DNA from: Gracilaria caudata
Lineage: Eukaryota > Rhodophyta > Florideophyceae > Gracilariales > Gracilariaceae
Assembly (NCBI GenBank): GCA_030374735.1
Contig: JASCIV010000275.1
Span: forward strand, 1-26,807
Direction of reading: 5' to 3'
Length of the DNA stretch: 26,807 bases
The notes beneath the pieces were generated by a model. That model saw only the letters and a program-made list of their open reading frames with translations, was not told the origin of the DNA and searched no databases. The stretch's first letter is position 1; every line of letters begins with the position of its first letter. Both the position numbers and the translations under genes were made by a program. Shown piece after piece: positions 1 to 9,405 of the stretch.

Positions 1-220
1 GTGTGGGGGGGGCGGGGGTGAGGAGCTGCGGGAGGGGCAAGGGCTGCATGCTTGGTTGCGGCAGGAAAGCGCGGTGGCTTCGGCGGCAGCGGCAGCGGCA
101 GCGGCAGCTTCGGGGATGTGGACGGCGGCGGAAGAAGAAGACGGGGAGAGATAGCGGAGGGAGAAGATGGGGGAAGGACGTGGCTCGGCGAAGGCCTTAA
201 GTGTTTGACAGAGGTGGGGA
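1..220 (-). other. GC-rich edge; possible start of a gene running off the left end
   Basis: The minus strand is pyrimidine-rich here, as it is upstream of the other minus-strand genes in this window. On the minus strand an ATG at 49-47 opens a frame with no stop up to the window edge. It gives about 16 residues, rich in proline and leucine. That is too short to identify. The stretch may be the leader and first codons of a minus-strand gene, or only GC-rich upstream DNA. Confidence 0.15.
85..108. repeat. Hexanucleotide microsatellite (GGCAGC)x4
   Basis: Four perfect tandem copies of GGCAGC, flanked by further CGG-rich sequence. It would lie in the leader if a minus-strand gene starts near position 49. 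Confidence 0.8.
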
Positions 221-1741
221 GAGGAGGTTCAATTACACGTGCTCGGCACGCCTGCGCCACGCGCTCAAAGCGGCGCGCGTCTTTACTGTGATACATAATA
301 AAAACGCGCTCGCAATTGCGCGCGCAAGCGACGGCGGCGGGTCACTGCGGTCGCTTTTGCTGACGACGAGCATATGCTTTCCATGCTGTCGCTCCACGCG
401 CGCCGGTTTCCTGCCGCGCTGCTTGTCCTGCGCGGCAATGCGTGGCTTGATGCGGGCCAACAATCGTGCGCTCCCTGCTGCCCGGCACCGCCTGTCTGCG
501 ATGCAAACGCCCTCCGCGCGCCCTGCTGCCGCTCGCATGGGCTCTTCCACGCGCGACACCGACACCACCACGCTGTGGTGTTCACACGTTGCCACGTGGT
601 GAGCCAATCTACAGCTGCTCCTTTTTCACCTTCACCGAGCAACAATGCGCTCGCGCACATCTCCCACCGGCAGTCGTCGCCGATTTGGAACTACGCTTTA
701 TAATTCTCCTCGAATCGGTACGCCTTGTAAAGTTTAAAGATCCAGAAGCAAATAACGTTTGCGTGCGCACGAACCTTGACTCCTTCACGCCTTCATCGCA
801 ATCCCAGCGCAGGTGTGATGACGGCAGTTCAGATCACCAGTCGATCTCAATCAATTGTAAATGCTTCCAAAATTATAATTAGCAGCAGCGCCCAATGACT
901 CAGCACTCTACAAAGATACCCTTCGGTACTACAGTACAAGTGACGCACAGTACAAGCGCGCAAGCGTGAGAAGTCGATCTGTCCTCATCTTCTCATTGGC
1001 TCGTATGAGCGTCACCTTTGATGCAACTGAGCTGTTGCTGGTTCTTACCCCGGTAACATTAGACAAGAGCCTGCCGATGCTGACCCCTTATCTTCCGATC
1101 CTGAGAGATGCGCCTGCTTCACCTGCGCGCATGCCGTCTCGCGACAGATGAAATGTTACACGGCTGGTCCTTCTGAACCCCCTCTCGGCACGGCTCGCGA
1201 GCACCCGCCACCTCAGTTACCCATTATGTCGTTGCGTGTCTGACCCCGGTCCTCGCCCGGCGGCGCCCTGCTGGTGCGCTTTGTCGAAACTCGGCCAGTG
1301 GTCCATCTATAATGCTATCAACGTGATGATGTAACAATTGCTCTTGCGATCCGTACACGTGCAAAATGCTAAATGCTAAAGTCATGCATGCGCGCAAAGT
1401 GTCCCGAGGTATCAGTCAAGTGGCAGCTCACCATGCGCTCAACGAGAACGATGTGAACACGATGCTTCTCCAAACTGTGCCGTGTTTTCAGGGGCCCAGC
1501 CGTGCCATATTGCTATCACGTGCAACGTTTTATCTTCTCGTGGAGTCGGGTACACACTCAGCACTGCTGAGTCTGAGTCAGCAGTGGTTAAAACAACCTC
1601 ACTGGTAGAATCAAAAGCAATGCACACGTAAAAAGTACGCGAAGATGGGGCACTGTGACGCATCCTGCTTTGTACCAGCAACACTGGTAGCGCAGCATCA
1701 TATCTCGTCTGCACATTCCCGCGCTACAAAATGTCTGAGAA
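221..1741. other. Intergenic region, no supported gene
   Basis: Only short overlapping open frames occur on both strands, with compositions that look like GC-rich background. I see no domain motif, tRNA or clear splice sites. One CACGTG hexamer lies at 593-598. Confidence 0.5.
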
Positions 1742-4340
1742 ATGCTCAACCACAACTTATGGCCATCTCCAGCCATGAGATTGAGAAGAGCCGTGCGTGC
1801 TTTCAAGTCTAACAGAACGAAGTCCCAAACTACGGGTGTACGAAACATTGCCGGTGTGATGTTGCCGTTGTTGGAGATCGAAAAGAAACTAGTCGAAGAA
1901 TTACAGTCAGCAAGAAACAGTGGGTTTCACTCGTTCGCTCAGGTTTTACACGATCGGCTGGAGCGCGTTCGAACGAAGATTGACAACTGTCTGGATTAGA
2001 AATGTAAACTACGTTTCCGTTCAACACAAAGGGTAACCCAACGGATTGGTGACGTAGGACTTCGAAAACAGCGCCTCAATCTAGGACCACTCCGTGATGT
2101 GCGGTTTAGACACGGCGCTTTGCTCCTGAAGAGTTAGTTTTAATGTGTTGGAGTTTGCAGACCGGACTACTACAGTTTGTTTGGATGCGGTTCTATATCG
2201 CCTGTCGGAAGTGAAGAAGGAACAAGGCGCCGTAACTTTTACAGGTGCATTGCGAAGCGAGAGGGGGCTTTCTTCGGAGATCCTGACAAGGCCAGTGAAG
2301 AAGGTTTAGATGGTGGATACACAGCGGTCAAACTTCGAAGCGATGCCGAGGTAACAAAGACGGTGCCAAGCGTAACACAGGCATGAGAGGGAACTGCAAA
2401 GGGAACCCAAATACTCAGCGCTGCAGAGGCCAGGCGGGACGAGAAATGCTCTCGGTGGTTCGCGGTACGTGTGGGATATCTGGACATTGACGACGAACGT
2501 TGGTGGGATATTCGTGAAACTCCAAGAGGTAAGGAAAAGGAGGGGGACATGTTCCAGGCGCTTGTAGGTGACTGTCGACATCGAGAAGACGTTTTGGCAT
2601 TACGACGAGCGCTCGACGAAAGTCATGACGATGAAATCAGAGACGCTATGAAGTGGCTAGGATCACTTGCAACTACTATCAGTTGGCCTGACTGCGCGAG
2701 TGCATCATCGGTATCGAACAGGCTTTGCCCACGGGCGATTTCGCCAACGCCCCTGTTCAAGATTTCCTCGACGCTTCACATGTTTTGGGTCCGCAGTTTA
2801 TGAAGTGGAGTAACCAGGTTCCTCAATCTCCGGCCACAGACTTTGTACCTCTCGTTTCGCGGAGGCTGTCTGAGTACTCGACACAGGGACATAGGAAGGG
2901 TTATATAGACTCTCAAAGATGCTCATTTCAACACAGAGACAAGCCGTGTTATTCAAAAGACGCCGGCGTTGATGCAGTTTGTCGGTATAGTGGGGTATGA
3001 CATGGATGACAAGGAACAGGTCCTCCGCGAGCGTTCATGGGCTATTGAGTATTGCTATGGTGTCACTAATGGGACAAAAGTAGAGGTTGGCACGGTAGAT
3101 GTTGGCCTCAAAATGGCAAAAGGATTCCTAAGCTTCTGTCAAAACTTGCCATTCCCAGGTCCGAAACCCTGATCCACAATTGTCTCTAACGCTAACCGTC
3201 TTCTAGAGATGTTGTTGATTGCTCTGCAAACTCTTGCGTTTCGTCTTCTCGACCGAGTGGATAATGGGCGGAAAGCCCTGAGGACCTGGACCAAGACTTT
3301 CGCTAAGTCCCTTGAAGTTCTACAAATGCTTGCGACCTTTGAAACGATGGATGTGCGTATTTTGGTTCCCGTGACAGAAGGACTCCTTGACATTTGGCGC
3401 TTCATGCGATCTGCTTTCCAACACCATCTAGATACCTGATTTGGTATCTGCCTGTCGGATTTTAAGGTCAATGTACAGTATGCCATGAAATCAACAAAAT
3501 TGGATTCTGCTGATCTGGACGAACAAATTGAGGCGTTGAACGAGCTTGTCATGATAGAGAAGGAATGTCCGCCGCGGATGCGATGAGTCAGATCAAGAAA
3601 GACACTGGAGAAACGAACGAGGCTGTGTTATGTGAGAAATACGTTCCTTGTGGCCCAGATGCACTCATTGCGCTTTTTCGTGGCGCTTTCGCCGCGGTTC
3701 GTAGCGATGATACTGCAATTCGTGGAAATGCCGGGTACGCAATTGCTTTAATGGCAAAATGGACTGCCTACTCTGGTCTACGAGTGTGAAACAATTAAGG
3801 AAACATATGTTCGAATCACTAATACATCCAGAGACGGTGATTACCGTAGAGAGTACTGTCGAGCTTTGGGAGAATTCGTGCGGTATTCAGACGTATCTCA
3901 AGAAGATCGTGATGAAGATGAGCCTCTCATCTTTCCAATAATGAAAGGTTTGTCGTCATCAACTGACGTTAACGTTGACGGTTTTGAGAACCTAGTTCAT
4001 TTGCAGGCTCATCGGCGAGGAAGAGCAATTCGGGATATTGAGAAATGCATTTCCTTGTTCCGAGTCCCTCAGACGGTAACAGGCATATGGCAAATCAATA
4101 TAAGGCGGTCGTACAATGCTTTAGTCTACCTCTGGGTCTGAACATGGCACTATAATTGGTGGCACACACAGATCCTCAGAATAGAGTAAGCCAGATGAAA
4201 GAAGTTCACGTGAAAGAAAACTCAAGGCGCGATGTGGGATTGTGGACTATATCTCTAGCCGGTGAGTCAGCAAGACTATTGGACTGGGAGGACTACAAGA
4301 TGTGCTTAGGTGACATCTTGAGGCGTTTGCGAAATGAAAC
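1742..4340 (+). pseudogene. Degenerate helical-protein gene, or a poorly resolved multi-exon gene
   Basis: Several stretches on the plus strand read like real, mostly helical protein but lie in different frames. They include 1742-1999 (segment with LPLLEIEKKLVEEL), 2471-2690 (with DVLALRRALDESHDDEI), 2695-2810 (with EQALPTGDFANAPVQDFLDA), 2915-3158, 3209-3436, 3565-3765 (with PDALIALFRGAFAAVRSDD) and 3770-4070 (with LVHLQAHRRGRAIRDI). One in-frame TGA at 3437-3439 is followed by about 140 nt of coherent sequence in the same frame. Near 3560, 3765 and 4070 the frame changes with no room for an intron. The 3565-4130 part resembles HEAT/armadillo-like helical repeats. I do not recognise the family. 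Decay is the simplest reading; sequence errors or unusual introns are alternatives. Confidence 0.45.
3159..3206 (+). other. Candidate 48-nt spliceosomal intron
   Basis: It starts GTCCGA after CCAG and ends CGTCTTCTAG. Two CTAAC branch-like motifs sit about 10-20 nt before the end. Removing it joins the frame ending at 3158 (one base into a codon) to the frame whose ATG is at 3209, avoiding the TGA at 3170. The donor is weak, but the branch and acceptor regions look convincing. Confidence 0.5.
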
Positions 4341-4757
4341 ACGCTAAGACATTTCTGGTATGTTATTCAAAATGAGCATTGGTCCGCGTTCTGTACGACG
4401 TGAGGCCAACACACAGGCTCGTGTGGCGTTTCTGGGAGACGTGTACGCCAAACAGGCCAAACCGATTGCTATCGAAGCCACGCTGGATGCGGAAGTGGGT
4501 GAGGGCGCTGTGGCTGATGCTGAGGACAAGGTTCAGTTCAAGGAAGGCATGTATCAAACCAGTTGGCTAAACGAATTAGCGTGGTGTGTAATCATGCCTA
4601 CCGAAGGGTACCTACCTTCGTATGTTATAAGAAGCCCTTCACTTCAACGGCCCGCCCTCGGCGCTGAGCGCATGGCACCATTCCAGGCTCTTGAGCGTGT
4701 CGCCAATCGTGTTGTCCACACTGCGAAAGCTCAAGCCCAGTTCCACGTGCGCGCGCG

Positions 4758-4784
4758 CTATGATATAACATTAATATATCATAG
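4758..4784. repeat. AT-rich inverted repeat (hairpin)
   Basis: Two 10-nt arms, CTATGATATA and TATATCATAG, surround the 7-nt spacer ACATTAA, directly after a GCGCGCGC run. It could be a cruciform or the remnant of a small inverted-repeat element. No target-site duplication was recognised. Confidence 0.6.
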
Positions 4785-4815
4785 TTATAAACGTACCCAC
4801 CTCTCAATGCTATTA

Positions 4816-5079
4816 CTATACATATCGACCACACCACAAAACAAAAGCCTGTCGATCCAGCCGCCACAGTATGAACCCGAAACTCCACGTAAACAGCAGA
4901 AGTGCAAACATGAAACCAGCGGTTGCACAACCTGCACCCAAAGAAATTTTAGATAGCCTTCTGAAAGTGGAGGTAGAAGAATCATCTGTTTCACCCGACT
5001 GTCCAAAGTACGCGTTACTGATAGAAACATGTGTTGCGACTGCGTTGAACACGAAAAGAAGGCCACTCAGACAAACCAT
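4816..5079 (-). CDS. Doubtful small membrane protein (87 aa)
   Basis: An ATG-started open frame of 87 residues. The first 20 or so residues are hydrophobic and signal-like (MVCLSGLLFVFNAVA). A Ser/Thr-rich linker follows, then a strong hydrophobic segment at about residues 48-72 (around AGFMFALLLFTW). That arrangement, signal or anchor plus a second membrane helix, is unusual for a random frame. However, an overlapping plus-strand frame spans 4871-5290, no homolog is recognised, and splice sites could alter the model. It may equally be a chance ORF. Confidence 0.25.
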   Translation of the reverse strand: MVCLSGLLFVFNAVATHVSISNAYFGQSGETDDSSTSTFRRLSKISLGAGCATAGFMFALLLFTWSFGFILWRLDRQAFVLWCGRYV

Positions 5080-6033
5080 AACGGAGAATATTAGACTCGG
5101 GTCGATCGCTTCGATCCGGCTCCGCCACGGCGAGTACGAGGTCGCGGTGTCGTCACTCGTCGTGATACGGAGGGTGCCTTGTTGCGGTGAGGAAGATGCT
5201 CACGACTCCCGCCGGCCGAGACGTGCTGCACGCTGCTACGGGGGTACAGGGAAAAAGCGCCGAAAACAGGCAAACAAGACTGCAGCGTGAGCACGACGTG
5301 CCGCTTAGATTCATTTTGGACAAACAGCACAATAAACATACGCGCTTTGCTCAAAAACGACCCGAGATTGTATCCGCTACGGCACGCACAAAAGCTTCCG
5401 AGAACGGCTACGTGCCGCCCCCGCCGCCAGCAGCTGCGTCGTGGCGCTCGTCATCGTCCGCTTCAGTGTTCAATCGATGAAAACGGCTACCCATGTAAGT
5501 GACCCCCGTCGGCATCTGCTCGCGGTCAGCGACACGATCAATCTGGTTCTACCGTACGTGTCCGCTTCCAGGTAGTCGTCGCCCTCCACACACCTTGCCT
5601 GGGCGGCCCCAAGTGAAGCCCGTAGTACGCAGACAGAACACACTACTGGTGGTAAGAGATCACCCTGAGGGTGACACCCTCCGTTAAAAGTGAGAAATCA
5701 GCCCAGTAACATCTCTATCTGGCAAATGGCCCAAATATTAAATGCAATTCACATTTGCAAAGGCATCCCTCTATGGAGATAGCATTACCCTCGTACCCTT
5801 CTGGTAGCGTTCCTTTCGAAGATCTCGCCAGCTTGCTCTTCCCGTTAAGTTGAACCAAGCCGGCCAAAAGTTTTTGTTTTGAAATGGGTGGTTCCTTTCA
5901 CCTCGCAAGTTGAAGAGAGCTCTCAACGACACCGAGCCCCGGCAGTGAGCAAGGGACAAGCATTAGGATATTTCTATTTCAGTATCCAAACCAACTCTTT
6001 GTACTCTCTTTCGCCATACTAACCTGTAACCTA
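5080..6033. other. Intergenic region upstream of the zinc-finger gene
   Basis: No credible gene is visible. A short palindrome, TCACCCT-G-AGGGTGA, lies at 5660-5674. A 62-residue minus-strand frame at 5771-5959 matches no family I recognise. The final 300 nt or so presumably hold the promoter and leader of the gene at 6034. Confidence 0.4.
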
Positions 6034-6459
6034 ATGGCGCAAGCGGCATTCAACTGCTTTCAATCCTCTTTGCATTTGAACAAGGCCCAAACTGCCGGAT
6101 TCGGGCAGAATAGGACAAGTCATGCGCCCCTGCAAGTGCCTGTAATGTCGAATGGGAAAAAGACGAAAGGCCTGTTTGAGAGAATGAAAGAATCCATTCT
6201 ACGACCGATCGTCACCGTCCCTGGGGGTGGGCAGGAAACTAAGGATCTCATAGAATGCGTGTTTTGCACAGGAACGGGCTTTTGCAACTGTGATGCGTGC
6301 AAGGGTTCTGGAAAAGATGCACTTGGCACTTGTTTGATGTGTGATGGAAAAACGCACCTCAAGTGCACAGTCTGTCAGGGTGTGGGAACGGTGGATCGCA
6401 TTAGACGAGGTGGCACAGATGATAAGAATGAATTTGTGGTTAAGAAAAGAAAGTCCTGA
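6034..6459 (+). CDS. DnaJ-type zinc-finger protein, probably plastid-targeted (BSD2/PSA2-like)
   Basis: A 141-residue protein with no J domain. Residues 1 to about 45 are poor in acidic residues and rich in Ala, Gln, Asn and Ser, consistent with a plastid transit peptide. The core has four CxxC modules: C75-C78 (CVFCTGTG), C86-C89 (CDACKGSG), C100-C103 (CLMCDGKT) and C111-C114 (CTVCQGVG). The third lacks the usual GxG. This is the cysteine-rich domain of DnaJ, as found alone in the plastid assembly factors BSD2, PSA2 and LQY1, which act in Rubisco or photosystem biogenesis. By analogy it may be a thiol-disulfide or holdase factor in the stroma or thylakoid. The C-terminus is basic (VVKKRKS). 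Which factor it corresponds to cannot be decided from the sequence alone. It is convergent with the gene at 6831. Confidence 0.85.
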   Translation: MAQAAFNCFQSSLHLNKAQTAGFGQNRTSHAPLQVPVMSNGKKTKGLFERMKESILRPIVTVPGGGQETKDLIECVFCTGTGFCNCDACKGSGKDALGTCLMCDGKTHLKCTVCQGVGTVDRIRRGGTDDKNEFVVKKRKS

Positions 6460-6830
6460 GACTTTACTCCGAAAGTGCGGAGGAAGTCAGGCCGTCGTTG
6501 ATGAATATCAGAACGTCCAAATGCAATGCACTGACATTCAAGTACCTAGCATTACTCAAGTGGGAGTTACAGTTGAAGTGTTTAAGTGTCCAGGAGAGTC
6601 GTTTAGCTCCACTTCTAGGGCGTGGTAAATATTAAGGGATCTTATTATGATGACAGATAGTTTCATTTACAAAGCAGCAATCGGTTAAGTTACGACTTCG
6701 GAAAAAGAGTATAGTTTAGCTACTGTAGAGGTTTTGCGGAAATGGCATGTTGCGTACCCAAGTTCTGATGTGTCTCGTGTTAAGGTACTGTTGTGTTCGG
6801 CACGGAATGAATTGCACGAACTCGAAACTC
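6460..6830. other. Convergent intergenic region
   Basis: This lies between the 3' ends of the zinc-finger gene and the dehydrogenase gene. It is AT-richer than its surroundings and presumably holds both 3' untranslated regions. No gene is supported. Confidence 0.5.
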
Positions 6831-7747
6831 CTAGCTCATGAGTAATCCGCCGTTCTGATCTATGATTTCTCCGCAGATGAATCCTGCGAGAGGAGATATC
6901 AAAAATTTGACGGTGTGAGCAAATTCTTCAGGCTCACAGAACCTACCAACAGGGATGTACTCTAGGAGCATCTTAACCATATCCTTGGGATAGGCCTCAA
7001 CACCAGGTGTGCGAATGTACGCTGGGGCGATACCGTTGACGGTAATGCCATCCTTTGCGCACTCGCGAGCAAGGGCGAAAGTAAAGGTTTGAAGAGCACC
7101 CTTTGTGGTGGAGTACGCAATACCTGTAGTATGACCTCCTGTTTTGCCAGCTATGGAACACGTATTGACGATGCGACCCCATTTTCTCTTGCGCATGTTG
7201 GGCAGCAGGGCACGCGAGATAAGGAAAGCGGAATCAACATTTTGGGAGAAGCACCTTTGCCATGCCTCAAGGTTGGTTTGGGCGATTGGGGTTCTGGCAA
7301 GAATTCCATTGTTGTTGACAAGAACGTACACAGGATGGAAGTCATTGGTGATTCTCTCCATGGCTCTGTCAATGGAGTCGGAATTGCAGGGATCGAAGCA
7401 GATTGGGTAGCACTGAGTTTCATTGACGAGTGGGCCAAGAGCTGTGAGAAGCTCGGCAAGGGCCTGCTCGTCGCTATCATGTATGACGACTCGGAAGCCT
7501 TCCTCCAGCAACATGCGTACCGTGGCCTGACCTAGCACGCCCGCTGAGCCCGTTACCTGGAAAGGGAGGAGTGAGAGAGGGAAAGGGGTGTTGACGTGTG
7601 GTGTCAGTGCATGAGAAATGAAAGGAGTTGTGAGATTCGCATTAATCTAGCGAAGTGACGCAATGGCATTCGTGATGGGAAGGTCGATGTGGAGCATACC
7701 ATAGCGGTCTTCATGTCGGGCTCGTAGGTGCGCATGAAGCTGGACAT
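6831..7747 (-). CDS. Short-chain dehydrogenase/reductase (SDR, FabG-like), two exons
   Basis: Exon 1 is 7747-7700 and exon 2 is 7556-6831, joined across a 143-nt intron, giving 257 residues. Exon 1 encodes MSSFMRTYEPDMKTAM. Exon 2 opens directly with VTGSAGVLGQA, the Rossmann nucleotide-binding turn, so the short first exon is needed for a complete fold. Other SDR marks are LVNNNGI (usually NNAG), active-site N122, and the catalytic triad S150, Y164 (AYSTTKGA) and K168. The C-terminal part has the usual GRFCEPEEFAHTVKFLIS and GEIIDQNGG segments. In the classical TGxxxGxG motif the middle glycine is replaced by V23. The family reduces or oxidises carbonyl and alcohol substrates with NAD(P)H; FabG-type acyl-carrier-protein reductases are the nearest pattern. 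No targeting peptide is evident, so the substrate and compartment are open. Confidence 0.88.
7557..7699 (-). other. Intron of the SDR gene (143 nt)
   Basis: Read on the minus strand it begins GTATGC and ends in a long pyrimidine tract, CCCTTTCCCTCTCTC..., finishing CCTTTCCAG. It is phase 0, between the codons for M16 and V17. The exact placement follows from restoring the SDR N-terminus. Confidence 0.82.
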
Positions 7748-8844
7748 GATGGCGAACAAGGGCGGAGTCGGATGGATGTAAGCCCGTGAGAGCGCGGAGC
7801 AACGCCGAGTTTGGGCGACGCCGAGCGATAGGCGGTGCGCAAAGGCGCCTGACGCGCCGAGGCGCGACGATGCAGAGCACGGGTGATAGGCGATGAGCGA
7901 GCGGAGTGCGACGAAGAGAGGACTGGAGGGGAGGAAGGGGAGGGGGGGAGGAGAGAGGCGGGCAACGAGGGTGGAATGATGGCGATGGAGGGTGGCACGT
8001 GGAGGGGCGGAGGCGGAGCGGATGAGGGCAATGGTGCGTTGAGGTGGGGATTGGTTGTGGGAAGAGGGGATTAATGTGGTGATGCGCGCGGTGGAGGAGG
8101 AAGGGCACGAAGCGAAGGTGGCGCTCGGGGGGAGTGAAGATGGAGGCGGTGCGCACTGCGCCGCTGCTGAGGGCGGAGCGAGCGCCACGCCGGTGGGCCC
8201 GTGCGCGATGCGCGCCGCGCTCGTGAATTTCGCGCGGCAGCGCAACGTGGCCGCGCGCCATTGGCGCGCGCCGTGCCATGCCCAATGCCAGCGCGTACAC
8301 GTGGCCGGAAGCTGCTCGAGCGTCGCCGCCACCGGCATGCCGGCGCCCGCGGCAGTGCGCATCGATCGCATCTTCACTGGCTGCGCGCGCGCTGCTCCTC
8401 TTCACCGCGGTCGCTGGCGGCGCCGCGTTTGTTCGTTCAGGCGGTTGTGCTCGCAGCGCGCATTGGCTGCGCGTCGATGCCACGCACGTCAGCGCTCGTG
8501 CTCAGTACCTGTAGATACGTGTAATGGCGCTGCTGCTCTCCTCTGCTACCGTCGCTCTCGTCGTCGTGACCGATGCGCTTTGATTGAGCCATCAAGCAAC
8601 TACGCAATGCGTAGTACGCATGCGCACGGCGCGCTTTCACGTTATTTACCAGTTTGCGAAGTCACAAGCGCGCTGTGGCAGCGATCGCTTGACTCAACAG
8701 TGTGCTTGGCGGGATTGGGTTCCTTTACGATTTGCACCGTGGAAAGGGGACAAACATAAGCATCTACAAAGTCTTATCACGCATACAAGTTGACATAGTC
8801 CAACAAGCGTACAGCGCCGAAGCAAGACCAGAAAATTGTTAAAG
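7748..8844 (-). promoter_or_regulatory. GC-rich upstream region of the SDR gene
   Basis: About 1.1 kb lies between the SDR start and the 3' end of the Rieske gene. Between 7880 and 8110 the minus strand is strongly pyrimidine-rich, as upstream of other genes here. Farther out is a CpG-dense block with a palindrome at 8252-8270 and CATTGG boxes at 8259 and 8461. Long overlapping open frames occur on both strands but are proline/arginine-rich composition artefacts. I cannot place a transcription start. Confidence 0.4.
8252..8270. repeat. 19-nt perfect palindrome with a CATTGG core
   Basis: Two 9-nt arms, CGCGCGCCA and TGGCGCGCG, flank a single T. The centre contains CCATTGG, the inverted CCAAT-type sequence. 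It may be a protein-binding site in the SDR upstream region. Confidence 0.6.
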
Positions 8845-9405
8845 CTAGTAGTAGCTACCGGTGGCCTTGCCAGTGGCGTCCAACAAACCCTGCCAATACT
8901 CCTTCTCGTAGTCTGCCTTGGCCTCGATATCCAAAAGGGCCTCGATTTGTCCTGTGTTTTCACGCACAGCGTACACGGTGAGCGGGCGAGCGGCTTGCAG
9001 CTTGCCAAGAAGCGGCCCGATGAGTGGCGGGAACGGGCACCATTCACCCGCTAATTCTCCGGTTGTGAGATCCCAAGACGACTTGTGCTGCGTGCACGTC
9101 AGAACGCCGTCGCCTATGCTTCCATCGGTGAGAGGAGTTCCCAGATGAGGGCAGATGTTGGCCGACGCGTACACCTGTCCGTCGTAGTCGCAGGAGACAA
9201 GGATCTGTTGGCCAGCCACCACGACGCCCTTGAGCTCGCCGGGCACGATTTCGGACGTCTCCAAAAGCGGCACCCAAGCTTCCTGCTTCATCGAGGGCGC
9301 AACACGCGCTGGAGCGGCGCGGCGACGCGTGCAGACGGCGCTGTTGGAGGTGGCTGTTGTGAGCTGCACGCCCTTGAACGAAGTGGTTGGCACGAATGCG
9401 GACAT
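8845..9405 (-). CDS. Plastid-targeted Rieske [2Fe-2S] domain protein
   Basis: A 186-residue protein. Residues 1 to about 38 (MSAFVPTTSFKGVQLTT...) are rich in Ser, Thr, Ala and Arg and lack acidic residues. The Phe near the start is typical of red-algal plastid transit peptides. The mature part carries one Rieske cluster site: C85-P-H87 in NICPHLGTPL, then C104-T-Q-H107 in LTCTQHKSSWDL. The two pairs bind the iron-sulfur cluster through two cysteines and two histidines. The fold resembles the stand-alone ferredoxin-like Rieske domain rather than cytochrome b6f PetC, since there is no N-terminal membrane anchor and no pair of disulfide cysteines. It probably carries electrons in the stroma, perhaps to an oxygenase, but the partner is unknown. 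The upstream region is shared with the divergent gene at 10267. Confidence 0.88.
   Translation of the reverse strand: MSAFVPTTSFKGVQLTTATSNSAVCTRRRAAPARVAPSMKQEAWVPLLETSEIVPGELKGVVVAGQQILVSCDYDGQVYASANICPHLGTPLTDGSIGDGVLTCTQHKSSWDLTTGELAGEWCPFPPLIGPLLGKLQAARPLTVYAVRENTGQIEALLDIEAKADYEKEYWQGLLDATGKATGSYY

Noticed and set aside
5771..5959. A 62-residue minus-strand frame containing NFWPAWFNLTGRASWRDL
   Set aside because: The tryptophan-rich stretch looked protein-like, but I could not tie it to any family or extend it by splicing.
7089..7535. A 148-residue plus-strand frame inside the SDR gene
   Set aside because: It is the complement of a strongly supported SDR coding region.
7604..8483. Long minus-strand frames of 257 and 278 residues upstream of the SDR gene
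   Set aside because: They are Pro/Ser/Arg-rich, overlap each other in different frames and cover the SDR first exon and intron. They look like pyrimidine-rich leader DNA, not coding sequence.
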